From the NCBI RefSeq assembly GCF_004102025.1, contig NZ_CP025228.1, positions 3,410,001-3,474,000 of the forward strand: 64,000 nt of DNA. The letters are read 5' to 3'. A program made the translations under genes and the position numbers. The stretch comes from Actinomyces qiguomingii (GTDB lineage: Bacteria > Actinomycetota > Actinomycetes > Actinomycetales > Actinomycetaceae). Position 1 is the stretch's first letter; every line of letters starts with the position of its first letter. Below, piece after piece: positions 45,274 to 54,395 of the stretch. The notes below the pieces were generated by a model, which did not search any database, was not told where the DNA came from, and saw only the letters and a program-made list of their open reading frames with translations.

Positions 45274-45728
45274 GGCTCTTCCGGTTTGGGGTGGTTTGTT
45301 GATTGGGGTTGGTGCGGTTGTCTGCTTTGATGCCGCTGAAGGTGGTGGCGGATGGTGCAGGTGTGCCTGCGGTCAAGGGTTGAGGTGCTGTAGCAGGCGC
45401 CGCCGCGGTCGGAAGCCAGCCTGGCTGGGATGCGGGCCTGGCTGGGATGCGGGCCTGGCTGGGATGCGGGCCCGGTTCATCGCCATGATGTTCGGAGCCT
45501 TGACCCCCGGCGATGGTGTGCAGGACGGCCGTTCATGTCGATTTTCGACTCTGGGGTGCGATTTACGACCACCCCGGGGTCGTAAACCACACCCCAAGGT
45601 CGAAAACCAGCACCTCACGCCCCAGAACACACCACCCACCACACCCACACACACGAAGAGCGTCATTTCGACCGAACTCGATGGTCATTTCAACCGAACT
45701 CGATGGTTACGGCCTCAACCGGAAGGGC
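45274..45728. repeat. Dispersed repeat with GGCTCTTCCGGTTT end, short copy
   Basis: The left end GGCTCTTCCGGTTT (45274-45287) is identical to that of the 55355 element; the right end (45715-45728 region, AACCGGAAGGGC) is an 11/14 inverted match. Inside are three 17-bp units of CTGGCTGGGATGCGGGC type (about 45419-45470), a nested hairpin, and two GAACTCGATGGT units 22 bp apart. The 45207-45853 interval has no gene. Confidence 0.75.
45542..45606. other. Nested 65-base hairpin
   Basis: Three concentric stems pair: TTTTCGAC (45542-45549) with 45599-45606, TGGGGTG (45552-45558) with 45590-45596, and TTTACGACC (45562-45570) with 45578-45586. The internal loops are symmetric, 2/2 and 3/3 bases, and the loop is 7 bases. 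Confidence 0.8.
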
Positions 45729-45758
45729 GGCTATCGCCGACGGCCCGGCATCCGTACA

Positions 45759-45810
45759 CGCATGAGCGGGGCCGGCCGACTCGCATCCGTCGGTCGGCCC
45801 CGCTCATGCG
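45759..45810 (-). terminator. Terminator of the HExxH lipoprotein gene
   Basis: Bases 45759-45780 pair with 45789-45810 over 22 positions with one mismatch around an 8-base loop, 44 bases after the gene's stop on the minus strand. Confidence 0.8.
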
Positions 45811-45853
45811 CACGCCCGCTTCCGGGCGGCATGGACCGTGAACAATCGCTGCG

Positions 45854-47392
45854 TTACTTCGCTACGAACACCTCCCTCCCGTTCTCGGTGGTCTTCTCGG
45901 CCTTGATGGTTCCGGTGATCTCATTGCCGTCGACCTTCAACACGCCGTCGGCGTAGCTGTGGGGGGCGTCGACCAGGGGGACGGTCAGGGTCTGCCTGTC
46001 GGTGCCCGTGAAGGTCGGCACCCCCAGGATCTGCAGGTTCTGCCCCTCATTGCTCAGCACCAGGATGGTGGTGGTCAGCACCACCTTGTCCTTGTAGGCG
46101 AATGACCCGCCGTATCCGATCTCCCCGTACTTGTGCACACGCAGGTAGGCCACGGAGGTGTCCGCCTCGGCGTCGTCGATCTTCTTGATGTCCGGAGCCG
46201 TGTACTCGTCGGACTCCTTGATCAGTTCATCGACCTTGCCGCTGACCGCGGGATCAACCTCCTCCGGAACAGCAGTCACATCCTCCAAGAGCAACTCGGT
46301 GAGCGTCTTGTCGCTGGCGTAGAAGCCGTTCTTCCAGTCGGGCTTGGTGGCATCGAGCAGCACCCCGGTGACAAAGCCGAAGGCGTAGGACTCAACATCG
46401 ACCGAGACGTCCAGCGACTCGCTGCCCAGCAGCGGGGCCTGCCGCGCCTGCAACTGTTCGGCGGACTGGTCCGCCTGGATGGACAGCGCCATGTACTCCA
46501 CGTACCGGGCCACGCCCTCGGCGATGTCGTAGTGATGGATGTCCTGCGCCTCCTGGGAGTACTCCGACTTCCAGGTGTCCAGCCAGTGGCGGGCATGCCC
46601 CAGGTGCTCGGCCCGCTTATCGGCCTCGGTGGCGGCCAGCCGCAGACGGTCCAACAGCATGCGGCGCAGTGTGCGCGGCCTGGCCTCGTAGGGGTAGGGG
46701 GTGTCGCGGCTGCTTGAGGCGGAGACGTTGATCTCGCCCTGATAGTAGAAGTGGACCAGTTCGTGGGTCATCAGGGCGAATGCGAAGGTAGCAGGATCGG
46801 TCAGGTCCGCGGTGGGAGCGGACGAACCAGTGGCGGTGATCGACGGCGTGGAGTTCATGCTCGCCGCCTCCTCCTCCCCATGGCCCGGGCCGTTGCTGGC
46901 GGATGCGGCCTGCCCGAGGTTGAGGGTGATCGACGGCTGTCCCTCGAAGGTGACCTTGCCGTATGAGGACGGCGGCTCAATGTCCGCGAACTCCTCGGCC
47001 TTGAGCTCCCGGTGCCCCTCGGTGGAGATCGCCCAGGCGCGGGTGGCCTGGAACTGCTCGTCCACCTGTAGGGCAACGATCCGGTGCTGGGTGTAGTCGA
47101 CCCCCGGCCACACCGGCCCCATGAGCGGCCATACGGCCTTCACCCAGCCGGCCACTCCCTCAACCATGGTCTCGTACTGCTCGGCCGACAGGGACGGCGT
47201 GCCGGTCAGGCCGCCCAGCGGGTTCTGCGCCCCCTCGGCGGGCTCCGCGGCGCTCGGCGTCGGCGTCGCGCCGCCGCTCTTGGAATCCTCCGTGCCGGTG
47301 CATGCGGCCAGCGGGAGCAGCAGGGCCGCCCCCATGGCCGCGACCGCCGAGCGGCGCTTGAGAAGAAGGTCGGAAAGGTCGGTTGTTTTCAT
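45854..47392 (-). CDS. Putative zinc metallopeptidase lipoprotein
   Basis: The 512-residue lipoprotein has a signal peptide ending in the lipobox LPLAAC (Cys31), then a Thr/Pro-rich linker. Residues 207-216 read LMTHELVHFY, an HExxH zinc motif (H210, E211, H214), and about 78 residues later DIAEGVARYVEYMAL supplies a Glu (E292) in the position used by gluzincins. The C-terminal 150 residues look like a beta domain. The protein may be a surface peptidase, though no named family is recognised and substrate is unknown. The gene stands alone on the minus strand with its own terminator. A related sequence (TATFAFALMTHE) also suits a substrate-binding or chaperone-like M1 relative. Confidence 0.6.
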   Translation of the reverse strand: MKTTDLSDLLLKRRSAVAAMGAALLLPLAACTGTEDSKSGGATPTPSAAEPAEGAQNPLGGLTGTPSLSAEQYETMVEGVAGWVKAVWPLMGPVWPGVDYTQHRIVALQVDEQFQATRAWAISTEGHRELKAEEFADIEPPSSYGKVTFEGQPSITLNLGQAASASNGPGHGEEEAASMNSTPSITATGSSAPTADLTDPATFAFALMTHELVHFYYQGEINVSASSSRDTPYPYEARPRTLRRMLLDRLRLAATEADKRAEHLGHARHWLDTWKSEYSQEAQDIHHYDIAEGVARYVEYMALSIQADQSAEQLQARQAPLLGSESLDVSVDVESYAFGFVTGVLLDATKPDWKNGFYASDKTLTELLLEDVTAVPEEVDPAVSGKVDELIKESDEYTAPDIKKIDDAEADTSVAYLRVHKYGEIGYGGSFAYKDKVVLTTTILVLSNEGQNLQILGVPTFTGTDRQTLTVPLVDAPHSYADGVLKVDGNEITGTIKAEKTTENGREVFVAK

Positions 47393-47556
47393 AGGATATC
47401 TCTTTCAGTGTGTGTTGGACTGTTCTCGGCTCTAGTCCGGGCCGGCCCGAATTCTTCAAGCTCGGCGACACGGGCAAAGGGGTGATGCACAGTGCCGTTG
47501 GGCGCGGCCCGCTCGGCCTGGCTTGAGCGCCGAAGCATCGGCGTATCGAAGCAACT

Positions 47557-49203
47557 TCAGTACTGTTTGACCTCTTCGACGCAGGTCTTGCCCTCCTCCG
47601 GCAGCTCTCCTCGCAGCAGGTAGGCGTCAATCGCGTTGTCCACGCACTCGCCCTTACGCATGTAGGCGCCGTGTCCGTTGCCCTCCACGGTCAGCAGCCG
47701 GGCGGAGTCGAGCTGCTCGGCCAGGGCCTGGGCCCACTGATACGGGGTTGCCGGGTCACCGGTGATGCCGACGACGAGGATCGGCGCCGCACCCGTGGCG
47801 CGGATCTCGCCGGGCTGGTGATCGGTGTGGTGCCCCCAGCCCTTGCAGAACGCGTCGGAGTACCCCAGTCCAGCGCCCAGGGTGGGCGCCACCCGCTTGA
47901 TCTCCTCCGCCTGAGCATCCCATTGCGCCTGGTTACCCCGAACCGGGTAGTCCAGACAGTCGACGGCGGTGATGGCGTGCTGATTCGCCGCATCCCGTGC
48001 GTCCTTTTGTGCCAGCTCCTGGGGATCAGTCTCATCATCAACCAGCGAGGGGTTGGCGATGACCGCCAGGGCACTGCCGTCATTGTTGTTGATCGCCTGG
48101 GTCAATGCCGCGGTAAGAATGTCCCAGGCGCTGTTGTCGTACATGAGGTCGACCAGCACCTTGGTCAAGGTGGCGCCGTCCACGGCCTCCCCCACGCTGC
48201 TGGGCAGCGGCGTGGCGGTGGCCTTCTGGATCAGCTGTCCGATCTGCTCTACACCGGAGGCGACGTCGCCGGTAAGGGGGCAGTTGTCGCCCGACTGGCA
48301 GTGCTCGACATATGCGTGCAGGCTCTTCTCAATGGCCTCGGCCTGATCCACCACGTTGTCGGCGTTCTCCTGCGCGGGGTCCTGGGCGCTGTCCAACACC
48401 ATGCGCCCCACATTCGCCGGGAACATCTCCGCGTAGCGGGCGCCCAGGTAGGTGCCGTAGGAGGTGCCCAGGTAGTTCAGACGGGCGTCTGCCGACAGCG
48501 CTCGCAGCACATCCATGTCACGTGCCACCGAGGCCGTGTCCATATGGTCGATGATCCCCGGGACCGGCGAGTACTGCTCGCATCGGGCGGACAATTCGGC
48601 CGCTGCCTGCTCGGAGCTCTGGGCGGAGTCCTCCTCCATCTCCTCCTGCTGCGGCTCGGCGGCATCCGCCGCGTCACCGGGCTCCAGCGCCGCCTGGGCG
48701 GTCTGTTCGATCTCCTGTGGGCTCATACAGGTAAGGGGCGTGGACTCGCCCACCCCTCGCGGGTCGAAACCGATGATGTCATAGGCCGACCGCAGGGCGT
48801 CGGAGAAGACCCCCTCCTGGGAGACGTACTCCAGGCCACTGCCACCGGGCCCACCGGGGTTGGTCAGCAACGAGCCGATGGGGTTACCCGAGGTCGAAGG
48901 CAGTTTCTTCAGAGCCAGGTCGATGGTCTGCCCCGAAGGCTCTTCATAGTTCAGCGGGACCTTCACTGTGGCGCACTTGAAGGAGGCATCATCCTCACAG
49001 TCCTTCCAGTCCACGGTCTGGTTGTAGAAGGTCTCCAGTCCGGCCGGTATCGGCGCAGCGCTCGGGGCGTGCACAGGACTGGCGGACGCCGCCGCATCAC
49101 CGCCGCTGCCGTTGCCGGGCATACATGCGGACAGTGCCAGGCAGGCCGCGGCCACGGCGGCAAACGGACCGGCGAGGCCTCTACGACTCATTCTTGTTCT
49201 CAT
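47557..49203 (-). CDS. Alpha/beta-hydrolase peptidase lipoprotein (S33, tripeptidyl aminopeptidase type)
   Basis: The 548-residue exported hydrolase has a lipobox LALSAC (Cys near 26). The N-terminal fold has NPGGPGGSG (oxyanion loop), GFDPRGVGES and the nucleophile elbow LGTSYGT. A C-terminal TAP-like domain provides Asp (GITGDPATP) and His (EGNGHGAYM). Streptomyces tripeptidyl aminopeptidases have this order. Acidic and glutamine-rich insert residues (EPQQEEMEEDSAQ) lie near 190. The start could be ATG 49203 or the ATG twelve bases later; neither has a clear ribosome site. It probably releases short peptides outside the cell. The gene is not linked to others by overlap. Confidence 0.88.
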   Translation of the reverse strand: MRTRMSRRGLAGPFAAVAAACLALSACMPGNGSGGDAAASASPVHAPSAAPIPAGLETFYNQTVDWKDCEDDASFKCATVKVPLNYEEPSGQTIDLALKKLPSTSGNPIGSLLTNPGGPGGSGLEYVSQEGVFSDALRSAYDIIGFDPRGVGESTPLTCMSPQEIEQTAQAALEPGDAADAAEPQQEEMEEDSAQSSEQAAAELSARCEQYSPVPGIIDHMDTASVARDMDVLRALSADARLNYLGTSYGTYLGARYAEMFPANVGRMVLDSAQDPAQENADNVVDQAEAIEKSLHAYVEHCQSGDNCPLTGDVASGVEQIGQLIQKATATPLPSSVGEAVDGATLTKVLVDLMYDNSAWDILTAALTQAINNNDGSALAVIANPSLVDDETDPQELAQKDARDAANQHAITAVDCLDYPVRGNQAQWDAQAEEIKRVAPTLGAGLGYSDAFCKGWGHHTDHQPGEIRATGAAPILVVGITGDPATPYQWAQALAEQLDSARLLTVEGNGHGAYMRKGECVDNAIDAYLLRGELPEEGKTCVEEVKQY

Positions 49204-49341
49204 GGGCGGGACTTTAGGAGAGGCTGATGCGCCCCGAATCCCCCCGTCGGTCTATAGTCCTCCCCACTTCCCCCGTGCCATGGGAGGAGACGTCTCCGCC
49301 CTGCTGTGGAATGAAGGGTCGGCCACGGCGCCGCCCTCATC

Positions 49342-49347
49342 TAGAAT
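49342..49347 (+). promoter_or_regulatory. TANNNT -10 box, candidate leaderless start
   Basis: TAGAAT is followed after 6 bases by GTG 49354, and no Shine-Dalgarno sequence is present. Confidence 0.5.
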
Positions 49348-49353
49348 CACCCT

Positions 49354-50343
49354 GTGGCGCAAGACAAGCTCTCCCCGGCAGCCCGGCCCCCGCACACAGG
49401 TCCCGCCCCCGACGACTCCGGGCGTATGCCGCGGTCGCGGCGCGGGGACTATCTGTTGACGGCGGTGATCGGCGTCGTCGTGCCACCACTCACCCTCGCC
49501 CTGACCGGCATGACCTCCCAGGCAGTCGCCGCCGGACAGCTGCCGCACATCGCCCTGTTCGCCCTGTCCACCCTGCTCGTCTCGGCACTGACACAGTGGC
49601 TCTTCGCGGCCCGCTCCTCCCTGGGAGGAGTGGTCGCGGGCGGTGTTGCGCTGTTGGCCCAGGTGGTGATCCTGACCAGACCGGGCCACGCCGCCGCCGC
49701 GCCCTTCGGCTGGGCCCGCGCCCTGATCCCCACGGGTGCGGTGCTCATCGTCGCGGCGCTGCTGCTGGGCGGCAGCTGGGGGATGCGCCGTGCGCGCCGT
49801 GCCGGCCGGGCCGATGCACGCCTGTCGGTCAGGCTAGGCGCGAACGACAAGACGCCGGGCCTGACCCCGGCGGCCCCTCCGTCGCGACGCCGGGACCACA
49901 TGATCTCCCTGATCCTGACGGTGGCAGCCACAGGCACCGCCCTCGCTCTCATTTCAGGCGGCTATGCGCAGCTGGTCGCCCCGGGTGCGCTCCCCCTGGG
50001 CGCCCTGCTCGCATCTGTACTCGCCCTGGTTCTGCTCCTATTGGGGACGGCGCTCACGGGACGTTCCACCCTGGGTGCCCGCACCACCGGCCTGTTACTC
50101 CTGTTGTTCTCTGTGCCATCGCTGCTGGGCCAAGTCTGGCCACGCCTCCCCGGACGCGGACTGCTGACGAGTCTGTTCCCCCATGACCCGACCGGCGCGG
50201 GTCTGCTGTTGACCGGGACCCTGCTGGTCGCAACCGGTTGGGGGGCGCATCTGGCCCGCCGCGAGGGCAGGGCGCGCGAACTCGCCGAACTTCGATTCCG
50301 GGAGACGCCGACGCCGCCGCACGGGCTGCCCCGCACTCCCTGA
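49354..50343 (+). CDS. Multi-pass membrane protein, unknown function
   Basis: The 329-residue protein has about eight hydrophobic segments in two halves (35-135 and 185-300) joined by a basic loop (RRARRAGRADARLS). No catalytic or transport motif is recognised. The C-terminus HLARREGRARELAELRFRE resembles the end of the next gene's product (SHRARREGRHEQEIIDR), so the two are related. The start is GTG 49354, which fits a leaderless transcript. The next gene begins 110 bases later with a good ribosome site. I cannot assign a function. Confidence 0.75.
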   Translation: MAQDKLSPAARPPHTGPAPDDSGRMPRSRRGDYLLTAVIGVVVPPLTLALTGMTSQAVAAGQLPHIALFALSTLLVSALTQWLFAARSSLGGVVAGGVALLAQVVILTRPGHAAAAPFGWARALIPTGAVLIVAALLLGGSWGMRRARRAGRADARLSVRLGANDKTPGLTPAAPPSRRRDHMISLILTVAATGTALALISGGYAQLVAPGALPLGALLASVLALVLLLLGTALTGRSTLGARTTGLLLLLFSVPSLLGQVWPRLPGRGLLTSLFPHDPTGAGLLLTGTLLVATGWGAHLARREGRARELAELRFRETPTPPHGLPRTP

Positions 50344-50453
50344 AGCAGCTGAGCGCAATACCGGCCTGAGGCACCGGCGGGCAACGACGCGGCACGCCTC
50401 CCCGCGCCGCGGTGACGAACCGTTAGCGTGAAAGAAGAAGGAGGTTCCTATCG

Positions 50454-51356
50454 ATGAGCACCGACACCACCGCCGGAAACGACCCGGAGGAGGAGCCCGC
50501 ACCCGATTCCGGAGCTGAGTCCGCCGCCTGGGCGGATGCGTCTGCCCAGGCGGACACCCAGAACTCAGGCCCCGCGGACCGCGCCGACACCCCGGCGGAC
50601 CCACCGATTCAAGGCACCGGCGACGACGCCGCGGCCACGCCCGCCGACGCTCCTGACGCATTCGCACTAAAGGCAGCTGGGCCGGGTCAGGCCCCGGCAC
50701 CTACGGCACCACTCCCGCTGCCGCAAGACCCTGTCGCACCCGAACCGGAGCCCACCGCCACACCCGAACCCGAACCCACCGCCACACCCGAGGAGCGGCC
50801 CCTGTCTCACCGGTTGCGCTCGGAGGACGAGATCCTGCTGGACGGCTCCAGCGTCGTCGGCCGTCCGAAGTCTCGCGCGGCCGCACATTGGGCCGGCGTG
50901 CTCGTCTGGGTGGTCGCCCTGCCCCTGACCTGGTTCCTGCTCCACGACGCGGCCGCCGCAGCGGTTGACAACTCCGCTCCATCGACTTTCGGCGCCCCGG
51001 CACGCGCGCTGATAGAGCTGGGCGCCGGTGCCGCGGTACTGGCGTCAGCGCTGTGGACGGCGAGTCGTTCCAGCCTGGGGGCATTCGTGGTCGGCGCGGT
51101 GTCGATTTTGACCGGACTGCCGTTCCTGATCATTCCCAGGGTCATGACTGGCTCCGTCGGAGCACTTCTGGAGCGGTTGACGGCCCACTCGGACCTGGGG
51201 GCCCGTCTGTCCCGCTACTTCTGGGCCGACGCCGTCAGCGGCAAATTCATCGCCTTTGGGCTGTTCATGGTCATGGTGGGAGTGGTCTCGCACCGTGCTC
51301 GGCGCGAGGGCAGGCACGAGCAGGAGATCATCGACCGGGGGCGGATGCCCGACTGA
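50454..51356 (+). CDS. Membrane protein with acidic Pro-rich N-terminus, unknown function
   Basis: The 300-residue protein starts with about 115 acidic, Ala/Pro-rich residues with a double EPEPTATP repeat. Four hydrophobic segments (about 145-165, 185-205, 208-230, 265-285) and the tail ARREGRHEQEIIDRGRMPD follow. It has only half the membrane segments of its neighbour but shares its C-terminal motif and the short GALAVGAV-like repeats (SRSSLGAFVVGAVS against ARSSLGGVVAGGVA). GAAGGAGG is a strong ribosome site. Function unknown. Confidence 0.75.
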   Translation: MSTDTTAGNDPEEEPAPDSGAESAAWADASAQADTQNSGPADRADTPADPPIQGTGDDAAATPADAPDAFALKAAGPGQAPAPTAPLPLPQDPVAPEPEPTATPEPEPTATPEERPLSHRLRSEDEILLDGSSVVGRPKSRAAAHWAGVLVWVVALPLTWFLLHDAAAAAVDNSAPSTFGAPARALIELGAGAAVLASALWTASRSSLGAFVVGAVSILTGLPFLIIPRVMTGSVGALLERLTAHSDLGARLSRYFWADAVSGKFIAFGLFMVMVGVVSHRARREGRHEQEIIDRGRMPD

Positions 51357-51436
51357 CACGACCGACCCGATTCGTACACGGGTGCGCCGTCGGCCACTCA
51401 TGAATGCGCCGTCGGCCGGTCTCATCATGCTGCGGC

Positions 51437-51520
51437 TCCGGGCGCAGGCGGCTCCCACCCACTTGCGGCGGGACTCCGACGGCGGATTCCGTGCGGATCC
51501 GGGCGCAGGCGGCTCCCACC
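51437..51520. repeat. 23-bp direct repeat before azlC
   Basis: A 23-base sequence (TCCGGGCGCAGGCGGCTC and five more) occurs at 51437-51459 and 51498-51520. The second copy ends four bases before the TAATCT box of the azlC gene. Confidence 0.8.
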
Positions 51521-51523
51521 GCC

Positions 51524-51529
51524 TAATCT
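51524..51529 (+). promoter_or_regulatory. TANNNT -10 box, candidate leaderless start (azlC)
   Basis: TAATCT is followed after 6 bases by GTG 51536, and no Shine-Dalgarno sequence is present. Confidence 0.5.
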
Positions 51530-51535
51530 GGCCCG

Positions 51536-52327
51536 GTGCCCGCCCCACACCCGCACCCGTCTCCCGCCGAGCCGCCGTCGTCCACCTCTCACGCACAGGC
51601 GCCCATGACGACGGCGCGCGATGCCGCCCGCGACGCCGTACCAATCGTCGTCGGCTATATAACGCTCGGTCTGGCAGCCGGATTGCTGCTGGTTGCCGCG
51701 GGCCTGGACTGGTGGTGGGCGCCGGTGTGGAGCGTGCTCATCTACTCGGGGACCATGCAGATGCTGCTGGTGCCGCTGGCCGGCTCCGGTGAGCCACTGG
51801 CCGCGATTGCGGCCTCCACGCTATTCGTCTCCGGTCGGCATGTCTTTTACGGGCTGGGATTCCCGCTGAATCGCGTCCGCGGTAGGGCAGCCACTCGCCT
51901 GTACGCGATCCATGCCATTACCGATGAGGTCTACGCCCTGCTGGCCTCGCGGGATCGCACAGCCATGAGCGGGCGCTACGTCGTTACCGTGGAGGCAATG
52001 AGCCATTCAGCCTGGATTGTCGGCACCACGGCAGGGGCGCTTGCGGGAACCGGGCTGGCCGCACTGATCGGTGAGCGCGTGGAGCTGCTCGGATTCGTGC
52101 TCACCGCACTGTTCGTTGTGCTGGCCATTGAGAACTGGCGGGCGCACCCGGATCTGGCCGTACTGTTGAGCGGTTTTGTAGCCGGCGCCGTCGGGCTGGC
52201 GGTGGGCGGCTCGGCCGCCCTGCTCAGCGCCCTGGGCACCCTCGCGGTCGCGCTCGTCTCCCTGTACCTGTGGCGGCGCCACTCCGGCCGCGCCGTCGCG
52301 ACCGATACGCATGCGGGGGCGCGCTGA
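51536..52327 (+). CDS. azlC: AzlC-family branched-chain amino acid exporter, large subunit
   Basis: The 263-residue protein has the AzlC hallmarks: VPIVVGYITLGLAAGLL at the first membrane segment, SVLIYSGTMQMLLVPL, and a conserved FVSGRHVFYGLGFPL. About six segments are present. With its small partner AzlD it exports branched-chain amino acids and their analogues. The start is GTG 51536, supported by the -10 box; an alternative ATG at 51605 (MTTARDA) would give a 240-residue protein closer to the usual length. The stop overlaps the azlD start by one base. Confidence 0.93.
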   Translation: MPAPHPHPSPAEPPSSTSHAQAPMTTARDAARDAVPIVVGYITLGLAAGLLLVAAGLDWWWAPVWSVLIYSGTMQMLLVPLAGSGEPLAAIAASTLFVSGRHVFYGLGFPLNRVRGRAATRLYAIHAITDEVYALLASRDRTAMSGRYVVTVEAMSHSAWIVGTTAGALAGTGLAALIGERVELLGFVLTALFVVLAIENWRAHPDLAVLLSGFVAGAVGLAVGGSAALLSALGTLAVALVSLYLWRRHSGRAVATDTHAGAR

Positions 52328-52650
52328 TGCTCACCAATTCCCAACTGGCACTTACCGTGGCGGTGGTCGCCGCCATCACCTTCGCTTGTCGTATCGCGCC
52401 CTTCGTACTGCTGCGGAGTCGCAGCCGCATGCCGCTGCTCGGCTTCCTGGGGGACGCCATGCCACTGGGAGTCATGATCGTCCTGGTGGCCTACACCCTC
52501 GACGGCGTTAGCACCACACCGTCCACCTGGCTGCCTGCTTTGGCCGGCATCGGAACCACCGCCGGCCTGCACCTGTGGCGCCGCGCCATGGGCGTGTCGC
52601 TGATCGGCGGCACCGCCGTCTATGTGGCGGGCTCGCTCCTAATGACCTGA
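52327..52650 (+). CDS. azlD: AzlD-family branched-chain amino acid exporter, small subunit
   Basis: The 107-residue protein has four hydrophobic segments and the AzlD motif FACRIAPFVLLRSR followed by LLGFLGDAMPLGVMIVLVAYTL. It is made with AzlC as a pair, shown by the TGATG overlap at 52325-52329. The frame is open further upstream inside azlC, but the ATG at 52327 is the natural start. Confidence 0.92.
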   Translation: MLTNSQLALTVAVVAAITFACRIAPFVLLRSRSRMPLLGFLGDAMPLGVMIVLVAYTLDGVSTTPSTWLPALAGIGTTAGLHLWRRAMGVSLIGGTAVYVAGSLLMT

Positions 52651-52789
52651 ACCATCGGCCTCCGGCCTAGGTCCTGTTATGTCAGTGCTTGGGTGGCGGT
52701 TGGGCGTGTCAAGCCCCAGGCGCGCCCAGGGTTTGAACTGCACCGGGTTTGATGGAGGCAGTGAATACACGGAAGGATCACTGCCGGCA

Positions 52790-54197
52790 GTGCACAAAGG
52801 AAGTACCCCGAAGAGGGCTGCGGGAGCGGGCCACCAGGATGGCTGTGGAGGCCCGTAGGGACCCCGAGAGGTCTAAGGGGGCGAACCTGGAGGATCGCCG
52901 AGGAGCTGGGCGCCCCGCCCCGAGGCGCTGCGTACCTGGGTGATAGAGGGGCCGAGGTCGACGCGGGCGCCCGGCCAGGAACCACCACATCCGATGCTGA
53001 GCGGATCAGGCAGCTGGAGGCCGACAAGCCGCGAGCCGGGGGCGGGCGAACGCGATCTTGAGGAGCGTGTCAGTTGTTTTTCGCGGCCGACACCAGGCCG
53101 CCCGTCCCGCTGATCTGTAAGTACATCGACTCCCACAAGGAGGGGTTCGGGGCCTGTGCCGGTTCTGCCAGGTGCTGACCAGCGCCGGCATCAAGATCGC
53201 CCCGAGCACCACTTGCGCAGCCAAGACCCGTCCCCCATCAGCAAGGGCTGTGCGCGACCAGGCTCTAAAGGCTGAGATCGGGCGGGTTCATGAGGACAAC
53301 TACTGCGCGGGTGGGGGCCCGCAAGATGCATGCGATGCTGAATCGGCCTGAGTCCTGTGAGCGGCATGGGCTGGGGCATGCGGCGCCTGCTGCACCGCGG
53401 GTGCGTCTGATGCGGGCCATGGGGTTGCACGGCCACCGGCCGCGCCAAATCACCGCGTACCACGCGCAGCGCTCCCAAGGGAGCAGTGCCCGGCGGACCT
53501 GGTCAAAAGACACTTCAGCGCGTTCAGGCCCAACGAGTTGTGGGCGTGTGGACATTCCCCCACTACGTGGGAGGTACCCCCACCTACGTACGCACCCTGT
53601 CCGGCTGGGTGTATGTGGCCTTTGTCACTGACGTGTACTCGCGTCGGATCGTCGGCTGGCAGACCACCCGCGAGCCCGTGTGCACCGACCTGGCCCAGGG
53701 GCGCCCCCTTGAGGATGGGTATCTGGCAGCGCAGGCGAGAAGGAGCCGACCTGAAGGGCCTGACCCCGCCACACGCGGCCGCGGGGTCCAGTACCGGGCA
53801 ATCCGAGTGCGGGCAGGCCCCCTCCGACTGTGATGCTGTGGCCTCGGTGGGCACCCGAGGGAGACTCATACGACAACGCTCTGGCCGAGGCCCTCAGCTC
53901 ACTCTATAAGGCCGAGCTCATCCGTAACCGGCACTACCTCGACGACCACGGGCCCTGGCAGGGCATCGACGATGCCCGTGTTCGCTACCGCCCAGTGGGC
54001 GCAACTGGTCGGGCAACACCCGGCCTCACTCCGCCATCGACATGCACGCTCCGATCGAGCACGAGCAGGCCTACACCCCACCAGACGACACCGACACCAT
54101 CGCCGAGCCCGAGCCCGAGACAGAGGCAGAGGCCATGGACGTCGGTGAGCAGACCACCATCAACCAACCCCAGCCGGCAACCACCGGCGCCAGATAA
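52790..54197 (+). pseudogene. Decayed IS3-family element (orfA and orfB remnants)
   Basis: Fragments of an IS3 transposase appear in different frames. orfA-like RERATRMAVEARRDPERS is near 52820, with EELG and LRTW-like parts after frame changes. orfB-like ICKYIDSHKEGFG is near 53110, RPPSARAVRDQALKAEIGRVHEDNYC near 53230, and WVYVAFVTDVYSRRIVGWQTTR near 53605. DNALAEALSSLYKAELIRNRHYLDDHGPWQGIDD is near 53870, in part. The frame changes at least five times. The DDE catalytic aspartate region has been replaced by unrelated bases (about 53555-53580). The C-terminal extension ends at a TAA at 54195. No function is expected. Confidence 0.85.
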
Positions 54198-54227
54198 AAC
54201 ACCCTCCACAAAACCCGGGGCTTGACA

Positions 54228-54395
54228 GTTTGGACCGCCCGCCTCTGTTTGGACCCCTTACGTCGGTTTGGACCCCTCGCGTCGGTCCGGACCGCCCCAG
54301 TAGCACACTACGGCGGTCCAAACAGAGCAAAGCGGTCCAAACGGAGGCGGACGGCCCAAACAGAAAGAAACGGTCCAAACAGGGCACGCCGACGG
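54228..54395. repeat. Palindromic array of TTTGGACC / GGTCCAAA units
   Basis: Four TTTGGACC-type units on the left and four GGTCCAAA-type units on the right flank a perfect centre GGACCGCC (54289-54296) with GGCGGTCC (54312-54319). The 16 bases between these arms contain GTAG-CACA-CTAC. The array lies just after the decayed IS3 element. From 54396 to 54847 I see nothing that I can support as a gene. Confidence 0.8.

Noticed and set aside
47671-49227. 518-codon plus-strand frame over the S33 peptidase gene
   Set aside because: The minus-strand frame has a lipobox and a full catalytic triad; the plus frame has no recognisable feature.
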